A stretch of DNA of 22,737 nt from an uncultured Actinomycetes bacterium. Lineage in GTDB: Bacteria > Actinomycetota > Acidimicrobiia > Acidimicrobiales > Ilumatobacteraceae. The translations under genes were made by a program, and so were the position numbers. The stretch spans positions 1-22,737 of the forward strand of contig CALBSD010000002.1 of NCBI GenBank assembly GCA_937927625.1. The letters run 5' to 3'. A model generated the notes under the pieces. It did not search any database and was not told the DNA's origin. It saw nothing but the letters and a program-made list of their open reading frames with translations. Positions 7,367 through 14,646 of this stretch are shown here, in pieces. How positions within the stretch are numbered: the stretch's first letter is position 1; each line of letters opens with the position of its first letter.

Positions 7367-8305
7367 GTGACTATTCCTAAATTCAATGACATTTTCACCG
7401 AAGTTCTTGAGGTTTTGCAGAACGAGCCCGTGATGCATCGTCGGGACTTAACCACTCGAGTAGTCGATCAGATGATTCTCACCGATGAGGAGCGTGTTGC
7501 AACTTTCTCTGGTGGAACCAACATCGCGAGAAATCGCGTCCATTGGGCCTTGGAGTTTTTGTGTCAGGCCGAAGCAGTCAGCCGTCCAAAGCGAGGATTT
7601 GCCACTATCACGGATTTCGGTCGCGCACTTCTTGCGGAACCTGCTCCAAAGGTGACTTTGGAACGATTGCGTGAGACAGAAGGAATGAAGGCTTGGAAGC
7701 AACGTTCTAAGGACAACAAAGCAAGGCGGCTTGCTGGAGGTGTTGACTCTGGCGACGGTGATGATTTTGAACTCAATCCTGATGGGAAGACACCCGACGA
7801 CAAGATTCAGGAATCTATTGCAGAGATTGAGGAGTCAATCGCGAGTGAAATTCTTCAGCGCATTAAAGATGAGAATCCGGTGTTTCTCGAACGCGTTGTG
7901 TTGAAGCTTTTGCATCAGATGGGTTATGGCTCGTCGGAAGATGATCTTGAGCACATCGGTGGTTCTGGCGACGGTGGCGTAGACGGGGTGATTAATCAGG
8001 ATGCGCTGGGACTTGATCAGATTTACATTCAAGCCAAGAGATACTCAGAAGGAATTATTGGGCGTCCAGCAATTCAGGCTTTTGTAGGTGCACTAGCGGG
8101 AAAGCACGCTTCACGTGGCATCTTCATTACAACTAGCAAGTTCTCTCGCGACGCAATTGAATATGCTGAGAACCTGCGTGAAACACGAGTCATCTTGATT
8201 GATGGTGACGAACTCGGTCGTCTCATGATCCGTAACAAAGTTGGCGTAACGGTTGTTAAGACGGTGGAGATTCCAGAAGTCGACGAAAACTTCTTTGATT
8301 CCTAA
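7367..8305 (+). CDS. mrr: Mrr-family restriction endonuclease
   Basis: 312 residues from a GTG start. The N-terminal part (1-95) matches the winged-helix Mrr_N type: PKFNDIFTEVLEVL, a helix-turn stretch and G-F-A-T-I-T-D-F-G-R-A-L. A charged linker (96-165) leads to the Mrr catalytic domain (166-300), a PD-(D/E)xK fold: hydrophobic helix L-L-H-Q-M-G-Y-G, then G-G-S-G-D-G-G-V-D-G with D206 and I-Q-A-K-R with Q222 and K224. The Q-x-K variant is usual in Mrr. The family cuts modified, often methylated, DNA and acts in the cytoplasm as a modification-dependent (type IV) restriction enzyme. It lies 21 bp upstream of the DUF6361 gene and on the same strand as the type I modification genes. That raises the question of how it avoids host methylation. 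The assignment is firm at family level; modification specificity is unknown. Confidence 0.88.
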   Translation: MTIPKFNDIFTEVLEVLQNEPVMHRRDLTTRVVDQMILTDEERVATFSGGTNIARNRVHWALEFLCQAEAVSRPKRGFATITDFGRALLAEPAPKVTLERLRETEGMKAWKQRSKDNKARRLAGGVDSGDGDDFELNPDGKTPDDKIQESIAEIEESIASEILQRIKDENPVFLERVVLKLLHQMGYGSSEDDLEHIGGSGDGGVDGVINQDALGLDQIYIQAKRYSEGIIGRPAIQAFVGALAGKHASRGIFITTSKFSRDAIEYAENLRETRVILIDGDELGRLMIRNKVGVTVVKTVEIPEVDENFFDS

Positions 8306-8326
8306 GAAACATTGATCAGATAGTGG

Positions 8327-9562
8327 ATGGCAATGTCAGCGGTTACGTGGCTTGATTTTTCGGAAGCACAACAAAGAAAAGTTCTAGAGGCTCTTAAGGG
8401 CTTTGAAGAAAAAGACACTGTTGACGATCTTGGTTTTGGACCCATACGTGATGCCATCAGTGGCACTTTTTTCCCGGGTACGTCTGTCCTGCAAACAAGA
8501 GCGAAATATTTTCTGTTCATCCCATGGATTTTTCAGCGAGCTCAGAATCGTTGGCCAGCAAATGCTGTGGGAAAAGCTGCCGACATGGAGCGAAAGTTAA
8601 TTTCAGCCCTGCTGGAATCAGAAGACCTTGACGGTGTTATTGGTCGCACAAAAGGGAAAGATTTAAAAACTCTCCCGTCGGCAATCTATTGGTCGGGTCT
8701 ACAAACCTTTGGCATATTCACTCGTCGTGGGAAAAGTATTCGTCAATATTCCCGGCTGTTGGCACGACCTTTGCGATCGACGGAATATGAAGGTGAATTA
8801 GTTGATGGAAACCAATCTTTCTGGTCCGATCTCCCGGAACCGCCCCTTGATCTCTTTGCTTTCACGAAAGCGGAGTTGGCATTGACGCCCAAAGAAGCAG
8901 CTTGGTTATCCGAGAAAATCTATTCTGCCGAATCTCTATCTGGGCGGCCGAATCTTCTCACCATTTTGGTGCAGAAAATTCATAATCGAGATTTCGGATT
9001 TCTTGAAGAACAAAATCTCTGGGACGTTGATCTGCCTCCTGTCGTAGATGTACGCCTGAGAGATTTGGCACAACACTCAAGGCATTTTGCAACACTTGTT
9101 CATGGTTCGTCACTTATGTACAACATGATGCTGGCAGAGAGACTTCTTGAAAAGGGTCATGACGTCACATTCGGCGCAGACTACGAATCGCGAATGCAGG
9201 AATGGATAATTCAATCCTCAAGAAATGGTCTGGAATCCTGGTGTGTGAATATCACGGATTTTTGGACCTGCTTAGAAAGCCTTGAAAAGAGAATTCCTGA
9301 TTCTGCAAGAGAATTTGTAAACGACCTTGCATCATGCATTTGCAATGAAGGAATATCGGAGTTCTCTGAAAGTGCATCGGTGAGACGTCTAATTGAGTGC
9401 CGTGAAATAGGCCATAAGAAGGCACAAGCACGTCTACGTAATGAACAGCGTCTGCTTGCATTTCAGGGTGATGCAGGGCTCCGGCCAATGAACTTCCGTT
9501 GGAATCTTGTCTGCCGCATTCTTCGAGATATTGCAGACGCCTACGAAGTGAACAACGCCTGA
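8327..9562 (+). CDS. DUF6361 family protein
   Basis: 411 residues; the start is ATG 8327 or the in-frame ATG two codons on (8333). The N-terminus W-L-D-F-S (8-12), the segment TVDDLGFGPIRDA (31-43) and F-P-G-T-S followed by Q-T-R-A-K-Y-F (49-62) are the hallmark of a family I recognise as DUF6361. Length agrees with that family (about 400). No transmembrane segment and no known catalytic motif are seen. The biochemical role is unknown. Its stop TGA (9560-9562) overlaps the ATG of the next gene in a TGATG junction, so translation of the two is probably coupled. From memory, members are found beside phospholipase-D-like and helicase genes, as here, which suggests one complex or pathway, probably in phage or plasmid defence; this is inference. 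Confidence 0.75.
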   Translation: MAMSAVTWLDFSEAQQRKVLEALKGFEEKDTVDDLGFGPIRDAISGTFFPGTSVLQTRAKYFLFIPWIFQRAQNRWPANAVGKAADMERKLISALLESEDLDGVIGRTKGKDLKTLPSAIYWSGLQTFGIFTRRGKSIRQYSRLLARPLRSTEYEGELVDGNQSFWSDLPEPPLDLFAFTKAELALTPKEAAWLSEKIYSAESLSGRPNLLTILVQKIHNRDFGFLEEQNLWDVDLPPVVDVRLRDLAQHSRHFATLVHGSSLMYNMMLAERLLEKGHDVTFGADYESRMQEWIIQSSRNGLESWCVNITDFWTCLESLEKRIPDSAREFVNDLASCICNEGISEFSESASVRRLIECREIGHKKAQARLRNEQRLLAFQGDAGLRPMNFRWNLVCRILRDIADAYEVNNA

Positions 9563-11385
9563 TGTTGCAACCTGACGAAAGGACCTTGCTGGCCGAATTG
9601 CTCGAGCCACCTGAGGGCTATCAACTTGACCATGCAATCGCTACGACATTTACGCTCGACCTCAATGCACTCTTGACAATTCCACTGGGATTTGTTGGAT
9701 CAGATCTCAACGAGTCATCAAACAAACTGTCATTGATGCAAAGCGTTCAGCAGTTTGCAGGGCGGATTGATGTCTTTAATCAACGTGGGATGATCAAAGT
9801 TCCATCGCGCCCCAATTCACTACTGGCGTTTCTGGAGCCCATGATTCATCAGGTTCCCGCAACTACGCAGGGTTATCTCTTTCATCCAAAGGTTTGGGTT
9901 CTTCGTTTCTCGCACATTGAAAGACCGGATGAGATTCAGAATAAGTTCAAATTCATTTGTGGCTCTCGTAATCTCACCTTTGATCGTTCCTGGGACGCTG
10001 CAATTTCGTTAGAAGGCGAAGTGAAGAATCGGCGATATGCCTATAACAATCCACTCTGTAATTTTTTGAATCTGTTGCCAGAGCGAGTCGGAGGATTAAG
10101 CGTTGAACGCCAGAAGAACTTTGATGAGACCATCACTCAACTAAATAATGTGGAGTGGGAACGACCTGCCGGAGTCATTCAAGACAACGATTGGCTGCAG
10201 TTCCATACTTTTGGACGATCTCATTCCAAAGGGCCTGAGTTGTGGGGAAAACGTGCCCTAATTGTTTCGCCATACATCAACACTCAAGGCCTCCAGCAAT
10301 TCGAAACTGATGAACCACTGATCATCCTTAGCCGTGAGGAAGAGATCAATCGATTAGATGAACTAGGACGCGATTGGACTGAAGAAAATGTTTCTACATT
10401 TTATGTCGTCAATGATGATGCTTCGATACGCGATTTAGAGGACGAGGAATCCGGTGCTAAGTGGGAGCTTACGGGTCTTCACGCGAAGTTGTATTTGTTT
10501 GAAAGGGGTAGTAATGCCCATTTGCTGATTGGTTCAGCTAATGCGACTGATCGTGGATGGGATGGGAACGATGAGATTCTCGTAGAGATCATCGGAAAGA
10601 AGAATCTATTTGGAATTGATGCATTAATCGGTGAGAAGTCTGAATTCAGGTCTGTGCTTCTTGAACACACTCTTGGAGAACCGCTGCCTCGTGATGAGAA
10701 CGAAGATCTGCGTCTCGTTCTGGAGAACAAACTTCGAGTTCTATCTACTAATGAATTTATGTCAAACATCAAGGGAGATGATGTAGATGGTTGGTCCCAG
10801 GTTGTTGAGTCGACAACTCCGCTTGTTGTCGGAATTCCAAACGTGCAATTAGAGGTGTCCTTAGTTACTGCGCCGCATGACATCCGTCCAATTCAGAATC
10901 GCGCCCCGTTGCAGGAGCAGTGGAAATTGATCGGTATTGAAAACGCGACCCCTCTCATTGTTCTGACTTTACGTTCTGGTGACGTGCAAGCTTCAGTGGT
11001 GGTGTTGAGCAAATTGCTGGGAGCACCTGACGACAGGTTGGACAGAATCATCGCGCAGCAATTTGAAAACAAAGAAATGTTTCTTCAATTTGTGGCACTA
11101 CTACTCGCTGCCAGTGACCATGCATCACAAAATGCAATGCATGAGTTTCTTTTGAGAGGAAATGACAGTCAAAACAGTTGGATGACTGATGGCGTGGGTC
11201 TTCTGGAAATACTTCTTCGGGCGTTATCGCGTTCGCCTCAGTTAATTGATGACGTTGGGCGCTTAGTAGAACGATTGAGGTCGACGAACGAGGGCAAGAA
11301 AAAATTGCCTGACGGGTGGGATGAGTTGTGGGCATCGGTCACTGTGACACGAGAGATGATGGGAACCTCCGATGTCGCCCGCTAA
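9562..11385 (+). CDS. Phospholipase-D-like (two HKD motifs) putative nuclease
   Basis: I choose ATG 9562 (607 residues), because it forms a TGATG junction with the DUF6361 stop; the longer in-frame start at 9499 would overlap that gene by 64 bp. Two PLD half-sites are present: G-Y-L-F-H108-P-K110 with G-S-R-N (134-137), and G-L-H307-A-K309-L-Y-L-F with G-S-A-N-A-T (324-329). The order H-x-K then G-S-x-N twice is that of PLD-superfamily phosphodiesterases, which include nucleases such as those in several defence systems. The first site has R in place of the usual small residue in G-S-x-N. The region after about 400 is not recognisable. No signal peptide is seen, so it should act in the cytoplasm, probably on nucleic acid. 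The 3' end overlaps the helicase start by 14 bp. Confidence 0.8.
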   Translation: MLQPDERTLLAELLEPPEGYQLDHAIATTFTLDLNALLTIPLGFVGSDLNESSNKLSLMQSVQQFAGRIDVFNQRGMIKVPSRPNSLLAFLEPMIHQVPATTQGYLFHPKVWVLRFSHIERPDEIQNKFKFICGSRNLTFDRSWDAAISLEGEVKNRRYAYNNPLCNFLNLLPERVGGLSVERQKNFDETITQLNNVEWERPAGVIQDNDWLQFHTFGRSHSKGPELWGKRALIVSPYINTQGLQQFETDEPLIILSREEEINRLDELGRDWTEENVSTFYVVNDDASIRDLEDEESGAKWELTGLHAKLYLFERGSNAHLLIGSANATDRGWDGNDEILVEIIGKKNLFGIDALIGEKSEFRSVLLEHTLGEPLPRDENEDLRLVLENKLRVLSTNEFMSNIKGDDVDGWSQVVESTTPLVVGIPNVQLEVSLVTAPHDIRPIQNRAPLQEQWKLIGIENATPLIVLTLRSGDVQASVVVLSKLLGAPDDRLDRIIAQQFENKEMFLQFVALLLAASDHASQNAMHEFLLRGNDSQNSWMTDGVGLLEILLRALSRSPQLIDDVGRLVERLRSTNEGKKKLPDGWDELWASVTVTREMMGTSDVAR

Positions 11386-14300
11386 CTCTCGAGAGATCAT
11401 TGCTTCTTTAAAAGATTTTCAACAACGAACTGTAGAACACGCATTTGACCGTCTATATCTCGCTATGGATTCGACGCAGCGCTTCCTAGTGGCTGATGAA
11501 GTGGGAATGGGTAAGACACTTGTTGCTAGAGGAGTCATAGCGAAGGCTGTTGAACATCTAGAAGATGAACCAACCGTTGACCGAATTGACATCATCTACA
11601 TTTGTTCAAATTCAGCTATTGCTCGCCAGAATATTCAGAAGCTGAATATTTTTGGCAAAGACACGAAACATCCGAATACTCGTATCACGATGCTTGCATC
11701 GCAGGCACATGGTCTGAATGAAAAAACAATTGGTCGAAAGACCGTCAATCTCGTTGCTTTCACACCCGGGACCTCATTTGAGAAAGGTCAGCGAGGAGGT
11801 AAGCGGGGTGAACGTGCCCTGATCTATGTCATGTTGAAAGAGTTATTTCTAGGCAGCGAGAAGAAGCTGTCCCAAGTGCTCAGACTCAACGTAAAAGCGA
11901 AAGGCTGGAAGGAGAGCGTTACTTACTTTGCGGAACAAGCGACAATCGATGAAGAGATCAAGAAAGGGTTCATAACGGCTCTGCAAAGCAGTCCCGTGTG
12001 GACCTCCCTCGCAGAATTTGTTGAGGAGTGCTCTGGTAGCGGTGACCTGTCAAAAGCAATGGAGTCACGTGCTCGTCGTTTAATTGGGCCAGTTCGTACT
12101 GTTCTGGCTCGCGCAAGTGTTGATGCACTTGAACCAGACTTGATTGTTTTGGATGAGTTCCAACGCTTCAAACACTTACTGGAAGTGCCCGCCGAAGATA
12201 CACCCGATAGCGATGTTCGGTTTCTCGCTCAGCAATTATTTGATTTTCCCGGCGTGCGAACCCTCTTGCTTTCAGCAACTCCATACAAGCTCTTCACAAT
12301 GGCGGCTGAAGAGGGTGTCACCGGAGATGATCATTACAAAGACTTTCTTGCGACAACGAAATTTCTTGTGAAGGAAGATGCACAACGTGTCTCGGATATT
12401 GAAGATGCTTTTAGGAGTTATCGAGATTCATTGATTTCCGGCGTTGCAATTAGTGAATCAAAATCAAGGGCGCAAGATCTACTGGTCAAGGTGATGGCGC
12501 GTACGGAGCGCCCCACTATTGGTGAATCTGGCATGGGTCTCGAACTGGACGACCCCCTATTGCCTCCTAGCGCCGAGGAACTCGCTGGATACGTCGCAAT
12601 GGATCGAATGGCACTTGGTCTTGAAACTTCCGTTCATGTCGATTACTGGAAGTCGGCACCCTATTTCTTGAACTTCATGGATGGCTACAAAGTCGGCCGT
12701 ACTTTCATTGAAGCTATTGAAGACGAGGGGCATTCTCTAATTCCCCAACATGCTCAAGTGATTCAGCCAGCGCAATTGAATAACCGCAAAAAAATTGAAC
12801 CTGGGAACGCACGACTGCGCAATTTGCAGAAACAAGTTGTTGAAAGTGGTTTGTGGAAACTTTTGTGGCTGCCGCCGTCTCTTCCATATTTGCAACTTGC
12901 TGGTCCATACTCAGATGTTGATCGCGCACAAGCCACGAAGAGATTGATTTTCTCGAGTTGGAGTGCGGCGCCAAACAGCATCTCATCTCTTCTCAGTCAT
13001 GAAGTAGCGACGCGCGTGTTCGCAGCACTCGAACCTGGAAGGAATCCGTATAAGCAGACGAAGCGATTGGCTTATCGCAAAGGTGATGGACATGCAAAAG
13101 GCATGACTACTTTTACTTTGTTTACCCCCATCCCTGAACTTGCACTAAAGACGGATGTGTTGGACGTAGTCCGATCGCACCCAGGTGAACTTCTGACATC
13201 AGAACAGGCCGTACAAGAAGTAATGGCAAATGTTGGACCTCAATTAGTGCAACTTGTGGGCCGTCCGGTTGGACCTCGAAGTGAGGCGTGGTTCTGGATT
13301 GCACCGCTGCTCTTTATGCAAAAACGTGAAGGCTTGCGTCATCTTGAGTCTTTGGAATATTCCGACGGAGATTCAGAAGAGAAAGATTCAGAAGGCCGAC
13401 ACCAAAGTCTTGAGACCGCTTGCAATTTTTCCACCGACAAGTTGGGTGAAACACCCGCAGGTTTTGAGAAATGGGTGTCCATGCTTGGCATGTTTGGCCC
13501 CGGGAATATCGCATATCGTTCGCTGAAGCGCACAACTGACCTTCTCAATCCTGATGAAGAAACTCTTTTGTATGCAGCTGCGGTGATCGGCGAAGGATTC
13601 CGCAGTCTCTTTAATCGTGCTGAATCAATGTTTTTGATTGACCAGGTGTATTCGGACACAGGTGAGGACTATTGGCAACGTGTGCTTCGTTACTGCATGG
13701 ATGGAGATCTTCAATCTGTTGTGGACGAATATCTGCATCATTTAGTTGTCAATAGTTCTCCCCAAAACGATAAGGACATCATTGACCTCGCGATGAAAAT
13801 TTGTGAGGGCTTATCGCTGAAGACATCACCAGTGAACCTCTTTAATCCCCGGAAGACGGATGAGCGCATGACAGTTAATACAAGATTTGCTGTGCGATAC
13901 GGGTCTTCAAAGGGCAGCTTGAATTCTGATGAGAATTCGGAGAAGCGAATGGTCGCGGTGCAGCAGGCCTTTAATTCACCATTTTGGCCAATGGTTTTGG
14001 CATCCACTTCTGTTGGTCAGGAAGGCGTTGACTTCCATTGGTGGTGCCACTCTTTAGTGCATTGGAATCTTCCTTCTAACCCAGTTGACATGGAACAGCG
14101 TGAAGGGCGCATTCACCGTTTTGCCGGGCATGCAGTGCGCAAGAACATTGCTGCAAAATATGTAGAAGTTGTCGCGACTGCAAAGACCGGCAATCCGTGG
14201 GAAGCTCTCTTTGAAGCAGCGGTTGAAGATAGAAGCACAGAAATTGCGAAAGAGATGGGGGATCTGTGGCCATGGTGGGTCTTCCCAGGGGATTCAAAAA

Positions 14301-14500
14301 TTGTGACGTGGACTCCGGTACTTCCTTTCAGCAAGGACGAGGAACGGCTGAAGCGGATGAAGCGATTACGCGCGATTTATCGGCTCGCGTTTGGTCAACC
14401 ACGACAAGAAGATCTGATGTCAATTATCAACGAGAATGCTGAGAACTTCACTTCGTTAAATCTTGAACCACCGGCAAGGGGCAACTCGAACTTGCCGTGA
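11372..14500 (+). CDS. Large SNF2/DEAD-type superfamily 2 helicase
   Basis: 1042 residues. Motifs in order: F-Q-Q-R-T-V (16-21); Walker A A-D-E-V-G-M-G-K-T (41-49, K48); Walker B D-E-F-Q (261-264), a variant of DEAH/DEAD; S-A-T-P (301-304); L-I-F-S-S-W as motif IV (525-530); G-Q-E-G-V-D (882-887) as motif V; Q-R-E-G-R-I-H-R (909-916) as motif VI with the arginine fingers. All parts of a two-lobe ATP motor are therefore present, but about 350 residues lie between motifs IV and V, much more than in a minimal helicase. The family remodels or translocates on double-stranded DNA. The start at 11372 overlaps the PLD gene by 14 bp, and the stop TGA overlaps an ATG (TGATG) of a short ORF. It most likely acts with the PLD and DUF6361 proteins. 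Confidence 0.85.
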   Translation: MSPANSREIIASLKDFQQRTVEHAFDRLYLAMDSTQRFLVADEVGMGKTLVARGVIAKAVEHLEDEPTVDRIDIIYICSNSAIARQNIQKLNIFGKDTKHPNTRITMLASQAHGLNEKTIGRKTVNLVAFTPGTSFEKGQRGGKRGERALIYVMLKELFLGSEKKLSQVLRLNVKAKGWKESVTYFAEQATIDEEIKKGFITALQSSPVWTSLAEFVEECSGSGDLSKAMESRARRLIGPVRTVLARASVDALEPDLIVLDEFQRFKHLLEVPAEDTPDSDVRFLAQQLFDFPGVRTLLLSATPYKLFTMAAEEGVTGDDHYKDFLATTKFLVKEDAQRVSDIEDAFRSYRDSLISGVAISESKSRAQDLLVKVMARTERPTIGESGMGLELDDPLLPPSAEELAGYVAMDRMALGLETSVHVDYWKSAPYFLNFMDGYKVGRTFIEAIEDEGHSLIPQHAQVIQPAQLNNRKKIEPGNARLRNLQKQVVESGLWKLLWLPPSLPYLQLAGPYSDVDRAQATKRLIFSSWSAAPNSISSLLSHEVATRVFAALEPGRNPYKQTKRLAYRKGDGHAKGMTTFTLFTPIPELALKTDVLDVVRSHPGELLTSEQAVQEVMANVGPQLVQLVGRPVGPRSEAWFWIAPLLFMQKREGLRHLESLEYSDGDSEEKDSEGRHQSLETACNFSTDKLGETPAGFEKWVSMLGMFGPGNIAYRSLKRTTDLLNPDEETLLYAAAVIGEGFRSLFNRAESMFLIDQVYSDTGEDYWQRVLRYCMDGDLQSVVDEYLHHLVVNSSPQNDKDIIDLAMKICEGLSLKTSPVNLFNPRKTDERMTVNTRFAVRYGSSKGSLNSDENSEKRMVAVQQAFNSPFWPMVLASTSVGQEGVDFHWWCHSLVHWNLPSNPVDMEQREGRIHRFAGHAVRKNIAAKYVEVVATAKTGNPWEALFEAAVEDRSTEIAKEMGDLWPWWVFPGDSKIVTWTPVLPFSKDEERLKRMKRLRAIYRLAFGQPRQEDLMSIINENAENFTSLNLEPPARGNSNLP

Positions 14501-14643
14501 TGTGGCCAGAAATCGAAATGGGTGAATCTCATGACGGGATTGACTTCCAGACAAGTACCGGCTCATTAGTTGGAGTCATCTCAGTCTTATGCCGCCTATG
14601 TTCTATTCTCTATAGAGAAATTCCGTGGCCCAGAGAGAGCTAA
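14500..14643 (+). CDS. Putative 47-residue small protein coupled to the helicase
   Basis: ATG 14500-14502 overlaps the helicase stop in a TGATG junction, the same arrangement as DUF6361 to PLD. The frame runs 47 codons to TAA 14641-14643, 3 bp before the hsdM start. The N-terminal 20 residues are polar and acidic (begins M-W-P-E-I-E-M-G-E). Residues about 21-38 are hydrophobic with two Cys (V-L-C-R-L-C), so a membrane-associated or short helical protein is possible. No homologue is recognised. The exact fit between two genes favours a real gene; the short length, several codons uncommon in the neighbours and the palindrome inside it favour a non-coding regulatory stretch. It may also be the remnant of a longer component. 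Confidence 0.45.
   Translation: MWPEIEMGESHDGIDFQTSTGSLVGVISVLCRLCSILYREIPWPRES
14606..14619. promoter_or_regulatory. Perfect 14-bp palindrome upstream of hsdM
   Basis: TTCTCTATAGAGAA reads identically on both strands. It ends 27 bp before the hsdM start and sits in an AT-rich stretch (TATGTTCTATTCTCTATAG), where a -10 element could lie. It is a candidate operator or promoter core for the restriction-modification operon. It lies inside the 47-codon ORF, so the two readings compete, though both could be true. Confidence 0.35.
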
Positions 14644-14646
14644 ATA

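Noticed and set aside
9499..9561. Longer start for the PLD-like gene at ATG 9499
   Set aside because: It would overlap the DUF6361 coding region by 64 bp, and the added 21 residues look like a shadow of it. ATG 9562 forms a TGATG coupling junction and begins directly before the conserved part.
10479..10883. 134-codon minus-strand ORF inside the PLD-like gene
   Set aside because: It is Ser/Arg-rich low-complexity translation opposite the second HKD region and has no start signal; taken as a shadow.
8327..14500. Assignment of the module to DISARM
   Set aside because: PLD and helicase are shared in outline, but no DUF1998 protein and no DISARM methyltransferase are present, and the DUF6361 protein is not a DISARM component known to me.
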